From Candidatus Amarobacillus elongatus (lineage in GTDB: Bacteria > Chloroflexota > Dehalococcoidia > Tepidiformales > Tepidiformaceae), in the NCBI GenBank assembly GCA_016703545.1, contig JADJBX010000001.1:186001-250000 (forward strand): a stretch of 64,000 nucleotides of DNA, in the 5' to 3' direction. The translations under genes were made by a program, and so were the position numbers. Below the pieces are notes generated by a model that was given only the letters and a program-made list of their open reading frames with translations, made no database searches and was not told the DNA's origin. Positions within the stretch are counted from its first letter, which is position 1. Each line of letters opens with the position of its first letter. Shown piece after piece: positions 49,619 through 58,828 of this stretch.

Positions 49619-50558
49619 TCACTTCTTCGCGAACGCGGGGATGATGGTCTCGGCCCAGGCGTGGAGGGCGTCCCAATCCACCGGCGGGCGAATGGCGATG
49701 TTGACGCGGGCGGCCCCGGCCTCGGCGTATCGCGAGACGAGGTCCAGCGCCTGGTCCGGGGAGGCCGGTGACGACGCCGCGGGCCCGCATGGGCTCGGCG
49801 GCGGCGCCCCAGGTGTCGCGGTACTGCTGCTCGGCGGCGGCGAGGCCCGAAGCGTTGGCGGCCATGTGGAAGCTGAGGTTCACATTCCGCTCGATACTGG
49901 CGGGGTCGCGGCCCTCCTTTTCGCACCACATGTCGAGCACGCCGGAGAGACGCTTGAACTCCTCGGGCGAGGTGTACGGCGTGTTCCAGCCGTCGCCGTG
50001 ACGAGCGGCGATGCGGAGCGTGCGCTTCTCGCCGTTGCCACCGATCCAGATGCGGGGCCGGGCCTGCACCGGGCGGGGCTTGCACGCCGCGTTCTCCAGC
50101 CGGTAGTACTTGCCTTCGAAGTTGGAGCGCTCCTGCGTAGTCAGGAGGCGAACGACCTGGACGCCCTCCTCGAGCATGTCCATGCGCTCCTTGATGGGCC
50201 GGAAGGGGATGCCGTAGGCGCGGTACTCCATCTCGTGCCAGCCCGCACCGAGGCCGATCTCGAGGCGGCCGCCGCTGAGGTGGTCGATGGTGACGAGGGC
50301 GTTCGCGAGCACCGCCGGATGGCGGTAGTTCATGCCGAGGACGAGGACGCCAATGCGGCAGTTCGTGGTCTCGCAGGCGATGGCGGCCATGCAGGTCGTG
50401 GCTTCGAAACAGCTGCCTTCGCCGTCAATCGGTGGGGCTTCATAGAAGTGGTCCCAGACGTCGACCCAGTCGAACCCGGCGGTATCGGCCCAGCGCCAGA
50501 GGCGGCGGCACTCGTCCATGGTGATGTTCTGCTGGCCGATGTGGAGTCCGAACTGCAT
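49619..50558 (-). CDS. Luciferase-like monooxygenase family oxidoreductase (frameshift near the C-terminus)
   Basis: About 313 residues from ATG 50558 (GGAGAGG upstream). LLM motifs: FGLHIGQQNITMDECRRLWR, GVLVLGMNYRHPAVLANALV, TIDHLSGGRLEIGLGAGWHE and RPRIWIGGNGEKRTLRIAAR. The frame is lost after RARGVVTG. The alternate frame ends SPDQALDLVSRYAEAGAARV and WDALHAWAETIIPAFAKK, the family ending, stopping at 49619. One extra C around 49757-49766 (plus GG) explains it. Likely F420-dependent; substrate unknown. Confidence 0.8.
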
Positions 50559-50686
50559 GGGGGACCTCTCCGGTGGAAGTGGGGAGAGGATAGAGGAAAG
50601 GACAGCCACCGGCATGGCGCGAGGTCGCGGCGACCGGTGGAGACGCGGGAACGGAGGGGGAAGCGCGTTCAGCAGGGGAGGAAGGC

Positions 50687-50760
50687 TGGCTGGGGACGGA
50701 GGAGTCGAACCCCCACATACAGATCCAGAATCTGCTGTCCTACCATTAGACGAGTCCCCA
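50687..50760 (-). tRNA. tRNA-Gln (anticodon CTG)
   Basis: 74 nt. The acceptor TGGGGAC pairs with GTCCCCA, the anticodon loop TTCTGGA carries CTG between CAGA and TCTG, the T-arm contains GGGGGTTCGACTCCTCC, and the CCA is encoded. Confidence 0.93.
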
Positions 50761-50773
50761 AGCAGGCTCAGCG

Positions 50774-50779
50774 AGCATA
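50774..50779 (-). promoter_or_regulatory. -10 box of the tRNA-Gln promoter
   Basis: TATGCT lies about 14 nt before the tRNA 5' end. A weak -35 (TGGAGC) is 18 nt upstream of it. Confidence 0.4.
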
Positions 50780-50968
50780 GCACGGGGTTCGCGATTGGCT
50801 CCAGCGAGCGGAAGTGGAACGGGCCGAGGCGGGGGTTGAGCGGGTGTTAAGCAGGCGTTGCAGGAAGTGGCCGAAAGGTTAACGGGACCTAACGATGTTT
50901 TGCAGAGCGTTTACACGAACCCCGAATCGGTTTCACATGGGAGTTCTAACGTAGTGATCAGGGAGACG

Positions 50969-51032
50969 GGGTTGTCGCAGACATCCTTCCCCGCTTCACC
51001 GCCACCGGCCCGGTGGCATGCTGCGACAACCC
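50969..51032 (+). repeat. 12-bp inverted repeat with internal hairpin
   Basis: GGGTTGTCGCAG (50969-50980) and CTGCGACAACCC (51021-51032) are exact complements. Between them GCCACCGG and CCGGTGGC (51001-51017) form a second hairpin. Confidence 0.75.
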
Positions 51033-51144
51033 TGCTTCCAAACTCAACGCGCTTATCCACCCGTTCCGCCGGTCAGCGGGACGGGGATGGCCAGACCGGC
51101 AACTGCCTCCCTCTCCTACCTCTCCAGCAGTGCCGAACACACGA

Positions 51145-51176
51145 AGAAGCCCCCGGTGACGGGGGCTTCTTTCTTT
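51145..51176. terminator. Bidirectional intrinsic terminator at the glyA end
   Basis: AGAAGCCCCC pairs with GGGGGCTTCT (10 bp) around GGTGAC, followed by TTCTTTG on plus and TTCTTCGTGT on minus. It terminates glyA on the minus strand, and on the plus strand would end any transcript from the preceding structured region. Confidence 0.8.
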
Positions 51177-51198
51177 GTCTCCGTGCCCTGAAGGCGGT

Positions 51199-52449
51199 TC
51201 ATGCGGCGTCGGTGATGCCGGGGACGGGGAAGGGGCGGGCAAATTCGGCCACTTCCTTGCGAACGGTCTCGCGCACGCCATCGCCGTCCGGGTCTTTGAG
51301 GACGCGCAGGATCCAGCTGGCGACGCGCTTCATCTCATCGGCGCCCATGCCGCGGGAGGTGAGCGCCGGGGTGCCAAGGCGCAGGCCGCTGCCGACGAAC
51401 GGCGAGCGCGTGTCGTAGGGGATCGTGTTCTTGTTGGTGATGATGCCCGCGCCCTGGAGCGCGTTCTGCGCCTTCAGGCCGCTGATGCCGACGCTATTGC
51501 AGTCGGCGAGGATGAGGTGGTTGTCGGTGCCGCCGGACACGAGGCGGAGGCCGCCGGACTGCAGGGCCTCGGCGAGGGCGGCCGCGTTTTCGACGATCGT
51601 GCGCGCGTACGCCTTGAAGGCGGGGGTGGCGGCTTCGGCGAAAGCGACCGCCTTGCCCGCGATGGTGTGGAGGTGGGGACCGCCCTGGGTGCCGGGGAAG
51701 ACGGCCTTGTCGACCGCCTCGGCCCAATCCTCGGTGGTCAGGATCATGCCGCCGCGCGGGCCGCGGAGCGTCTTGTGGGTGGTGGTGGTGACGATGTCGG
51801 CGTAGCCGGTGGGAGACATGTGCTCCCCGGCGGCGATGAGCCCGGCGATGTGCGACATATCGACCATGAGGAGCGCGCCGACTTCCCGCGCGATCTCCTG
51901 GAAGCCTGCGAAGTCGATCTTGCGCGGGTAGGCCGTGTAGCCGGCGACAATCAGCTTGGGCTTGCATTCGACCGCCTGCTGGCGGATGGCGGCGAGGTCC
52001 AGCGCCTCGGATTCACGGTCCACGCTGTAGGGCACGAAGTTGTACAGGCGGCCGCTGAAGTTCACGGGCGAACCGTGGGTGAGATGCCCACCCTGGTCCA
52101 GGTTCAGGCCCATGACCGTGTCGCCGGGCTGGATGGTGGCGAAGCAGGCCGCCATGTTCGCCTCGGCGCCGGAGCTGGGCTGCACGTTGACGTGGGGGAG
52201 GCCGAAGAGCGCCTTCGCGCGGTCGATGGCGGCGTTTTCGAGCCGGTCGCTGTGCTGATTGCCGGCGTAGTAGCGCTTACCGGGGTAACCCTCGGCGTAC
52301 TTGTTCGTGAACACGGAACCGGTCGCTTCGAGAACGGCCGCCGAGGCGTAGTTCTCACTGGCGATCATTTCGAGGGTCTCGACCTGGCGGACACGCTCGT
52401 CGGCGATGATGGCGGCGATCTCGGGGTCGCGCTGCGACAGGACGCTCAT
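51199..52449 (-). CDS. glyA: Serine hydroxymethyltransferase
   Basis: 416 residues from ATG 52449 (MSVLSQRDPEIAAI). It interconverts serine and glycine and supplies one-carbon units. PLP lysine motif VTTTTHKTLRGPRGGMILTT, substrate region ENYASAAVLEATGSVFTNKY, PSSGAEANMACFAT and C-terminal VRKEVAEFARPFPVPG are all present. A TACCAT box lies 26 nt upstream. It starts 88 nt downstream of the heliorhodopsin gene on the same strand, so read-through from the latter is possible. Confidence 0.95.
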   Translation of the reverse strand: MSVLSQRDPEIAAIIADERVRQVETLEMIASENYASAAVLEATGSVFTNKYAEGYPGKRYYAGNQHSDRLENAAIDRAKALFGLPHVNVQPSSGAEANMAACFATIQPGDTVMGLNLDQGGHLTHGSPVNFSGRLYNFVPYSVDRESEALDLAAIRQQAVECKPKLIVAGYTAYPRKIDFAGFQEIAREVGALLMVDMSHIAGLIAAGEHMSPTGYADIVTTTTHKTLRGPRGGMILTTEDWAEAVDKAVFPGTQGGPHLHTIAGKAVAFAEAATPAFKAYARTIVENAAALAEALQSGGLRLVSGGTDNHLILADCNSVGISGLKAQNALQGAGIITNKNTIPYDTRSPFVGSGLRLGTPALTSRGMGADEMKRVASWILRVLKDPDGDGVRETVRKEVAEFARPFPVPGITDAA

Positions 52450-52537
52450 TGCGGGCTCCGTGGCTGTGGGTCTTCCGATGGTACCAGCGGGCGGGGAATG
52501 AGAAACGAGGCGGAGCGCACACCCCTTGGACCGTGGG

Positions 52538-53302
52538 TCAATCGAGCAGCGTCGGAAAGAAGACCTGCCATGCGAGGGCACTCTTGGCGGTGAGGCTGAG
52601 GAAGATGTACGTGGATTCGCCGAACAGGTAGTCGCGCCAGGGTCCGATGCGCCGGTACTGGAGCCACATGGTCACGGCGAAGACGTTGAAGAAGAGGAAG
52701 AGCGAAATGAAGATGCCGTAGACGAAGCCCGGCGGCGTGGCGCTGGACCCGGGGCTGAAGAAGTAGATGGCGATGGCCACCCACGGGACCGCGCCGGCGA
52801 TGCAACCGAGCCAGTAGGGCAGAAGGCTACCCTCGCCGGGACGGGTGTAGTGCTCCTGGACGAGCCCGAAGAAGATCATCGAGGCGTTGACGCCGAAGAG
52901 GGCCACAAGGGCCGCGATATCGCTGATGCCCGTGAGCATCGCGATGAGGACGATCATGATGGACGCGCTGACGGAGTACTCGATCCAGCGGGCGTCGTTG
53001 CGGAAGCGCGCGAGGCTGCGGCGGTACCAGGGAAAGCCAATCGGCGAGGCGAGGACGAAGTGCGCCAGCGCGGAGAGCAGCGCGAAGGCGGCGACGGCCG
53101 GGCCGATGCGAAGGTCGAACAGGACGTCGAGCGAGGGCGGCTCGGCGCCGGGGGCGTTCTCCATGAAGGTGGCGGTCACGGGGAGGCCGAAATCGTTGCT
53201 GAGCGCAAGGATCGCCGCTCCCTGCACGAGGTGCAGGATGCCCATCACCACGTTGTAGAGCCGAAGCCGGCGGAATCGTGCGTCGGGGACCTGGGTGTTC
53301 AC
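52538..53302 (-). CDS. Heliorhodopsin
   Basis: 254 residues, seven membrane helices, inverted-topology retinal photoreceptor family. Retinal-binding Lys240 is in FLSLTAKSALAWQVFF (helix G) with Ser236 four residues before. The Schiff-base counterion is Glu108 in ARWIEYSVSASIMIVLIAM (helix C). His24 (GILHLVQG) and His81 (SALAHFVLA) match the conserved internal His pair. Other family blocks are LFDLRIGPAVAAFALLSALA, ALFGVNASMIFFGLVQEHY, GAVPWVAIAIYFF and PPGFVYGIFISLFLFFNVFA. GTG 53302 is preferred with AGGAGG 6 nt upstream; ATG 53308 is too close to it. Heliorhodopsins do not pump ions in studied cases and probably signal. Retinal-synthesis genes are absent from the window. Confidence 0.93.
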   Translation of the reverse strand: MNTQVPDARFRRLRLYNVVMGILHLVQGAAILALSNDFGLPVTATFMENAPGAEPPSLDVLFDLRIGPAVAAFALLSALAHFVLASPIGFPWYRRSLARFRNDARWIEYSVSASIMIVLIAMLTGISDIAALVALFGVNASMIFFGLVQEHYTRPGEGSLLPYWLGCIAGAVPWVAIAIYFFSPGSSATPPGFVYGIFISLFLFFNVFAVTMWLQYRRIGPWRDYLFGESTYIFLSLTAKSALAWQVFFPTLLD

Positions 53303-53389
53303 TCGCATCCTCCTCTTATGAGTGTGGGGAGATGCGGAGCGCGGCCGGCGTAAGCGTGCTCGCGGGAGGCAGCCGCGGGAGCGGTTTGC

Positions 53390-53395
53390 TACGGT
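53390..53395 (+). promoter_or_regulatory. Leaderless-type -10 box (TACGGT)
   Basis: TACGGT ends exactly 6 nt (TATCGC) before GTG 53402, with no Shine-Dalgarno. It lies in the 99-nt space shared with the divergent heliorhodopsin gene. Confidence 0.45.
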
Positions 53396-53401
53396 TATCG
53401 C

Positions 53402-53974
53402 GTGGAACCCCTGTTTTTCGATTCCCCGGCCGATCTGCGCGCCTGGTTCGAGGCGAACCACGAGACCGAACGGGAGATGTGGGCCGGGTACTGGAAGGCG
53501 GGCACGGGCAGGGTTTCGCCGTCGTGGTCGGAATCGGTGGACCAGGCGCTCTGCTTCGGCTGGATCGACGGCATCCGCAAGAGCCTCGGCCGGGAGAGCT
53601 ACACGAACCGGTTCACGCCGAGGAAGCCAAAGAGCAACTGGAGCGCCGTCAACATCGCGAAAGTGGAGCGGCTGACCGCGGAGGGGTTGATGTGGCCGGC
53701 GGGGTTGCGTGCGTTCGCAGCACGCGAGGACGCGAAGTCCGGGGTGTATACCTACGAGCAGCGGCACCTGGTCGAGCTGCCGGCGGAGTTCGCGGCACGG
53801 CTGGCGGCGAACGAGAACGCCGCGCGGTGGTTCGAAAAGGCGCCCGCGGGCTATCGGAAGATGGCGCTGTACCACGTGATGTCGGCGAAGCGGGACGAGA
53901 CGCGCCTTCGGCGGCTCGAGGAGCTCATCGCCACGGCCGCCGAAGGGAAGCGACTGCGGCAGTTCGCACGCTGA
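53402..53974 (+). CDS. YdeI/OmdA family protein
   Basis: 190 residues: FDSPADLRAWFEANHETERE, MWAGYWKAGTGRVSPSWSES, VDQALCFGWIDGIRKSLGRE, RFTPRKPKSNWSAVNIAKVE and the C-terminal YRKMALYHVMSAKRDETRLR match the YdeI-like (OmpD-associated) family, which is uncharacterised and common in soil and Gram-positive bacteria. The GTG start is supported by the box 6 nt upstream. It is divergent from heliorhodopsin. Confidence 0.8.
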   Translation: MEPLFFDSPADLRAWFEANHETEREMWAGYWKAGTGRVSPSWSESVDQALCFGWIDGIRKSLGRESYTNRFTPRKPKSNWSAVNIAKVERLTAEGLMWPAGLRAFAAREDAKSGVYTYEQRHLVELPAEFAARLAANENAARWFEKAPAGYRKMALYHVMSAKRDETRLRRLEELIATAAEGKRLRQFAR

Positions 53975-54014
53975 CCCGCGGGGCCATGGGGCCCCGCGAG
54001 CGTTGGGATCGCGA

Positions 54015-54419
54015 TCAGGCGTTCACCGCGACGGCTTCGCCTTCGACGACGGACTCGCCGTTCTGGTTCTCGGTCCAGACCTTGATGGTGGCGACGGGCT
54101 CGCCGTTGTATTCGCCGACGGAGACGACCTCGGCCTTCGAGGTGAGGGTGTCGCCAGGCCAGACCTGCTTCGTGAAGCGCACGCCGAACTTGCGCAGCGC
54201 GACGGGCCCAAGCCAGTCCGTCAGCATGCGGCCGGTGAGGCCCATCGAGAGCATGCCGTGGGCGAAGACGCTCGGGTAGCCCGCGAGGTTCTGCGCGACA
54301 CCGTCGTCATGGTGAAGCGGGTTATAGTCGCCGCTTGCGCCAGCGTACTTGGTGGTGTGCGTGCGGCTGACCTTTTCGATCACGACCGCTTCGTGCTTGT
54401 CGCCAACTTTCAGCGTCAC
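54015..54419 (-). CDS. MaoC-like (R)-specific enoyl-CoA hydratase
   Basis: 134 residues, single hot-dog fold. The catalytic loop is KYAGASGDYNPLHHDDGVAQ (Asp and His of the D-x5-H hydratase motif), with FAHGMLSMGLTGRMLTDWLG downstream. It pairs with the adjacent gene (11 nt gap), which is the partner half of a two-subunit dehydratase. It would hydrate enoyl-CoA thioesters. Confidence 0.85.
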   Translation of the reverse strand: MTLKVGDKHEAVVIEKVSRTHTTKYAGASGDYNPLHHDDGVAQNLAGYPSVFAHGMLSMGLTGRMLTDWLGPVALRKFGVRFTKQVWPGDTLTSKAEVVSVGEYNGEPVATIKVWTENQNGESVVEGEAVAVNA

Positions 54420-54429
54420 GGGTGTGCTC

Positions 54430-54906
54430 CTACTGCTCGACGGCTTTTTCGGTTTGAACGCCCACGCTGCGCGCGGTCACGCAGAGGACGCCGTCCTGGT
54501 TGCGGTACTCGGTGATGGACTCGCTGAAGAGGAGCTTGCCCCCGCGGCGGCCTTCCTTTTCCCAGCGCTCGCCGGGGCGGTTGGTGACGGTGAGGGTGTC
54601 GCCGACGTGGATGGGGTGATGGTATTCGTAGTGCTGCTCGGCGTGCAGGCCGCGGCCGAGGCCGCCGCCGCCACCATCACCGCGGTGCGCGGGCGGGGGG
54701 CCCTTGCGCGGGCGGGTGAGGTCGAGCGCGTAATCCGGCTGGTAGTGCGCGCTGCACTGGACGAAGGTGGGTGGGGTGACCATGCCGCCGAGAGCGACCG
54801 TCGCCGGGTCGTGCGGGTCGGTGAATTCGGGGCGCCCGTCCAGGACCGCACGCGCGAACAACATGACCTGCGTGCGATCAACCGGGAACTCGAAGCCGTC
54901 AGCCAT
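54430..54906 (-). CDS. FAS1-type MaoC-N dehydratase domain protein
   Basis: 158 residues from ATG 54906 (GGGAGG upstream). The MaoC-N hot-dog domain begins MADGFEFPVDRTQVMLFARA with VTPPTFVQCSAHYQPDYALD and a Gly-rich insertion (GDGGGGGLGRGLHAEQHYEY) before the double-fold core. It resembles the first subunit of HadA-type or mycobacterial 3-hydroxyacyl dehydratases and is followed by the MaoC gene in the order HadA-HadB. Confidence 0.75.
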   Translation of the reverse strand: MADGFEFPVDRTQVMLFARAVLDGRPEFTDPHDPATVALGGMVTPPTFVQCSAHYQPDYALDLTRPRKGPPPAHRGDGGGGGLGRGLHAEQHYEYHHPIHVGDTLTVTNRPGERWEKEGRRGGKLLFSESITEYRNQDGVLCVTARSVGVQTEKAVEQ

Positions 54907-55055
54907 TGGAGCCTCCCTGTGGTGCTGCCGCGATGGTAAGGAGCGCGATACCCGGGGGCAACGAGGGAGAAGGGGAAGGATGGAGGACACCGCGCGATAT
55001 GCCGGGCGGAGCATGACGGCGCGCGCGCGCCGGGTCCGTTAGAGTGCGCTACACC

Positions 55056-55331
55056 ATGGACCGAACGTCCCCCGGCACCCGGGAGAGCGCCACCGTCGCG
55101 TTCCGCGTCACGCTTTTCGCCGACCTGCGCAAGTACTTCGCGAAGGCGGAGAACGGCACGCGCCGGGTGACGTGCCCCCGCGGCACGACGGCCGCGGGGC
55201 TGCTGGAACTGCTCGGGATCCCCGACGACGACCTGGTGACGATCGGTATCAACGGCGAACTCGCCAAACGCGAGGACGTCATCGCCGACGGCGACGATGT
55301 CACGATGTTCAGCCCCATGGAAGGCGGCTGA
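55056..55331 (+). CDS. moaD: MoaD/ThiS-family sulfur carrier protein
   Basis: 91 residues ending in the diagnostic Gly-Gly (DDVTMFSPMEGG), with FRVTLFADLRKYFAKAENGT and TAAGLLELLGIPDDDLV, a ubiquitin-like fold. It donates sulfur for the pterin dithiolene of molybdenum/tungsten cofactor. ATG 55056 is preferred to GTG 55044, which overlaps a TAGAGT box (55040-55045). It precedes the AOR gene by 25 nt, so the cofactor and its user are probably one unit. Confidence 0.85.
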   Translation: MDRTSPGTRESATVAFRVTLFADLRKYFAKAENGTRRVTCPRGTTAAGLLELLGIPDDDLVTIGINGELAKREDVIADGDDVTMFSPMEGG

Positions 55332-55356
55332 CCCCACCCTCTTCAAGGACGCAGAC

Positions 55357-57174
55357 ATGACTGAACGGCACGGCTACTGGGACAAGATTCTGCACGTCGA
55401 CCTCTCCGCGCGGCGGACGTGGACGGAGAGTCTTGGCGACGCGTGGTTCCGGAACTTCGGCGGCGGCCGGGCGCTCATCGCGCATTACCTTTTGACGGAG
55501 GTCCCCGCGGGAGCCGACCCGCTGGGGCCTGAGAACGTGCTGGTGTTCGCACCGGGCGTGCTTACGGGAGCGCCGGTCCCGGGTGCGGGCCGCCACTCAG
55601 TGGGCGGAAAATCGCCGCTGACGGGGGCGTGGGGCGAAGCCGAATCGGGCGGGTACTGGGGCGCCGAGCTGAAGCGCGCGGGGTGGGACGGAATCGTCGT
55701 GCACGGGGCCTCGGAAACGCCGGTGTGGCTCTGGATCAAGGACGGCGAGGTGGAGATCCGCGATGCGGGCCACCTCTGGGGCCGCGTGGCGGACGTGGTC
55801 GAAGACACCATCCGCGAGGAGCTGGGCGAGCCGCTGTCGCGCATCGCGCAGTGCGGGCCGGCGGGCGAGAAGCTCGTGCGGTTCGCGCTCGTGGCGAATG
55901 ACCTGAACGAAGTGGCGGGCCGCACCGGGATGGGCGCGGTCATGGGTTCGAAGAAGCTGAAGGCGATCGCCGTGCGGGGCACGCAGCCCGTGAAGATCGC
56001 GGACAAGGCCGCCCTCATGAGCATGGCGAAGTGGGTCGCTTCCACCGTCGATGACGTGCACCGTGGGTTCCACGAGTACGGCACGGGCGCGGCGATGCGC
56101 GGCAAGAGCCTCGAAGGCGGACTGCCCACGCTGAACTACCGCATGGGTAAGTTCGACCAGGTCGACATGGTGGACGCCGTGGCCGTGGCCGAGCAGTTCC
56201 GGGTCGACATGGGCGCGTGCTACGCCTGCTCCGTTCGCTGCAAGAAGGTCGTGCAGGTCGAGCAGCGCAAGGAGAACGAAGGCGTCACGCGGAAGGGGAA
56301 GGCAATCCACTCCGACCCCGAGGGCCGCTGGTCCGTGAACCCGCGGTACGGCGGGCCCGAGTACGAATCGCTCGCGGCGCTGGGCCCCACGGTTGGGGTG
56401 TCCGATCTCGTGGCGTTGTTGAAGAGCAACGAGCTGTGCAACGCGCTCGGCATGGACACGATCTCCACCGGCACCACGATCGCGTGGGCGATGGAGGCGT
56501 TCGAAAAGGGTCTGCTGACGGGGGCGGACACGGGCGGGGTCGAGCTCTCCTGGGGGGATGGCAACTCCGTGGTGCGGCTGATCGAGATGATCGCGAACCG
56601 CGAAGGCTTCGGCGACCTCCTCGCCGAGGGCTCGCAGCGGGCGGCGGAGAAGGTCGGCCGTGGCACGGAGAAGTTCCTGACGACGGTGAAGGGCATGGAA
56701 ATGGCGATGCACGACCCGCGGCACATGCCGCGCATGCGTGGTTCGTACCTCACCGCGCCTACCGGCGGCGATCACATGCAGCAGCACGACTCGAAGAACG
56801 GTGGCCGCAACCAGCTCGGGATGTGCCACTTCCTGCAGTACAACGATGGCCAGTCGCTGGAGATCGTGAACGCGGTCACGGGCTGGGGCATCGACCAGGA
56901 CGAGGCGAATACGATTGCGCGCCGCGGCCTGACGATGGCGAGGCTCTTCAACATGCGCGAAGGAGTCCGGCGGGTGGACGACCGGCTGCCGGTGCGCTTC
57001 GAAGAGGGTGTCGCGGGCCACGAGGGGCTCACTCCCGAGGCGCAGGGCGAGATCGTGACCGAGTACTACGTGCGCCAGGGCTGGGACGCGGAGAGCGGCC
57101 TGCCGAGGCCGGAGACGCTCACGGCGCTCGGTCTCGACCAGTACGCGAAGGCGCGGGAGATGGTCATCGTCTAG
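55357..57174 (+). CDS. Aldehyde ferredoxin oxidoreductase family tungsten/molybdenum enzyme
   Basis: 605 residues from ATG 55357. N-terminal domain: GYWDKILHVDLSARRTWTES, GGGRALIAHYLLTEVPAGAD and GGKSPLTGAWGEAESGGYWG. The [4Fe-4S] Cys set is ACYACSVRCKKVVQ plus a distal Cys in LGMCHFLQYNDG, and AVMGSKKLKAIAVRG is pterin-binding. It oxidises aldehydes (or reduces acids) with ferredoxin. moaD upstream and moaA nearby supply the cofactor. The family is typical of anaerobes and microaerophiles, so it hints at a low-oxygen phase. Confidence 0.9.
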   Translation: MTERHGYWDKILHVDLSARRTWTESLGDAWFRNFGGGRALIAHYLLTEVPAGADPLGPENVLVFAPGVLTGAPVPGAGRHSVGGKSPLTGAWGEAESGGYWGAELKRAGWDGIVVHGASETPVWLWIKDGEVEIRDAGHLWGRVADVVEDTIREELGEPLSRIAQCGPAGEKLVRFALVANDLNEVAGRTGMGAVMGSKKLKAIAVRGTQPVKIADKAALMSMAKWVASTVDDVHRGFHEYGTGAAMRGKSLEGGLPTLNYRMGKFDQVDMVDAVAVAEQFRVDMGACYACSVRCKKVVQVEQRKENEGVTRKGKAIHSDPEGRWSVNPRYGGPEYESLAALGPTVGVSDLVALLKSNELCNALGMDTISTGTTIAWAMEAFEKGLLTGADTGGVELSWGDGNSVVRLIEMIANREGFGDLLAEGSQRAAEKVGRGTEKFLTTVKGMEMAMHDPRHMPRMRGSYLTAPTGGDHMQQHDSKNGGRNQLGMCHFLQYNDGQSLEIVNAVTGWGIDQDEANTIARRGLTMARLFNMREGVRRVDDRLPVRFEEGVAGHEGLTPEAQGEIVTEYYVRQGWDAESGLPRPETLTALGLDQYAKAREMVIV

Positions 57175-57183
57175 GAACCGACG

Positions 57184-57212
57184 GGTGGGCGGCGCCGCGG
57201 CGCCGGCCCACC
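57184..57212. terminator. GC-rich hairpin between convergent AOR and moaA (putative)
   Basis: GGTGGGC pairs with GCCCACC around a GGCGCC palindrome. No clear T-run follows on either side, so terminator function is only suggested by its convergent position. Confidence 0.35.
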
Positions 57213-57242
57213 GGCGGGCACTGAGGGCGAGGGCGCGGCGAC

Positions 57243-58253
<1,011 letters not shown>

Positions 58254-58310
58254 GTCCACAACAGCATAAGGCATCGAGTGGGCGCGGGAAGGACCGGAGT
58301 CACAGGCGGT

Positions 58311-58775
58311 TCAGGAATGCTGACGCGCGGCCGACTCCTCGGACCACTGGCGCAGGTTGGCGTCGTACTTGGCGATGCGCTCGGCGAGCTGGTCGCGCAT
58401 GGTCGCCATCTTGGCCATCTTCTGGTCGATGAGCTGAAGCTGCTGGAGGGTGATTTCGCGGGCGACGCGCATCTTCTGCGCCTTCTCGGCCGCATCCGCA
58501 TCCTTCCGCCACTCGGACTTGATCTGGAGGCGGACATCCTCGGCGTCGAGCATCTCCTTGATGTCGGCGAGGGAGAAGCCGAGGAGCTCACGAAGTTCCT
58601 TGATGCGCTCGAGCCGGTCGATGTCGTCGCCGGAGTAAAGGCGGAAGCCGCCTTCCATGCGAGCGGGGGAGCGCAGCAGCCCTTTTTCTTCGTAGTAGCG
58701 AAGGGTGCGCTGGGTCAGCCCGGTGCGCTCGGAGGCGTCGCCAATCTGCAGGAACTCACGAGGATCTCGGCCCAT
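58311..58775 (-). CDS. MerR family transcriptional regulator
   Basis: 154 residues. The N-terminal winged helix has LQIGDASERTGLTQRTLRYY then EEKGLLRSP, followed by YSGDDIDRLERIKELRELLG. A coiled-coil dimer helix (LQQLQLIDQKMAKMATMRDQ) and a short C-terminus follow. The effector domain has no Cys, so it is not a metal sensor; a drug or oxidative-stress type is possible. A perfect TATAAT 8 nt before the ATG with no Shine-Dalgarno points to a leaderless or nearly leaderless transcript. Confidence 0.85.
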   Translation of the reverse strand: MGRDPREFLQIGDASERTGLTQRTLRYYEEKGLLRSPARMEGGFRLYSGDDIDRLERIKELRELLGFSLADIKEMLDAEDVRLQIKSEWRKDADAAEKAQKMRVAREITLQQLQLIDQKMAKMATMRDQLAERIAKYDANLRQWSEESAARQHS

Positions 58776-58783
58776 TTGGCGGC

Positions 58784-58789
58784 ATTATA
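58784..58789 (-). promoter_or_regulatory. Consensus -10 box (TATAAT) of the MerR gene
   Basis: TATAAT lies 8 nt before ATG 58775 on the minus strand; no ribosome-binding site separates them. Confidence 0.55.
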
Positions 58790-58828
58790 CACAACGCACG
58801 TTAACGCGAACGTGAGAATGCCGGCCAT

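Larger units (their letters stand above)
50763..51198. other. 436-nt intergenic region with RNA-like structure, no recognised gene
   Basis: The tRNA-Gln promoter occupies the first ~60 nt. No convincing coding frame is present. A 12-bp inverted repeat at 50969-50980 / 51021-51032 encloses a palindromic hairpin at 51001-51017, and a strong terminator lies at 51145-51175. This could be an unannotated small RNA on the plus strand or an unusual leader or trailer; it does not match 6S, tmRNA or RNase P RNA features I could recognise. Confidence 0.4.
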
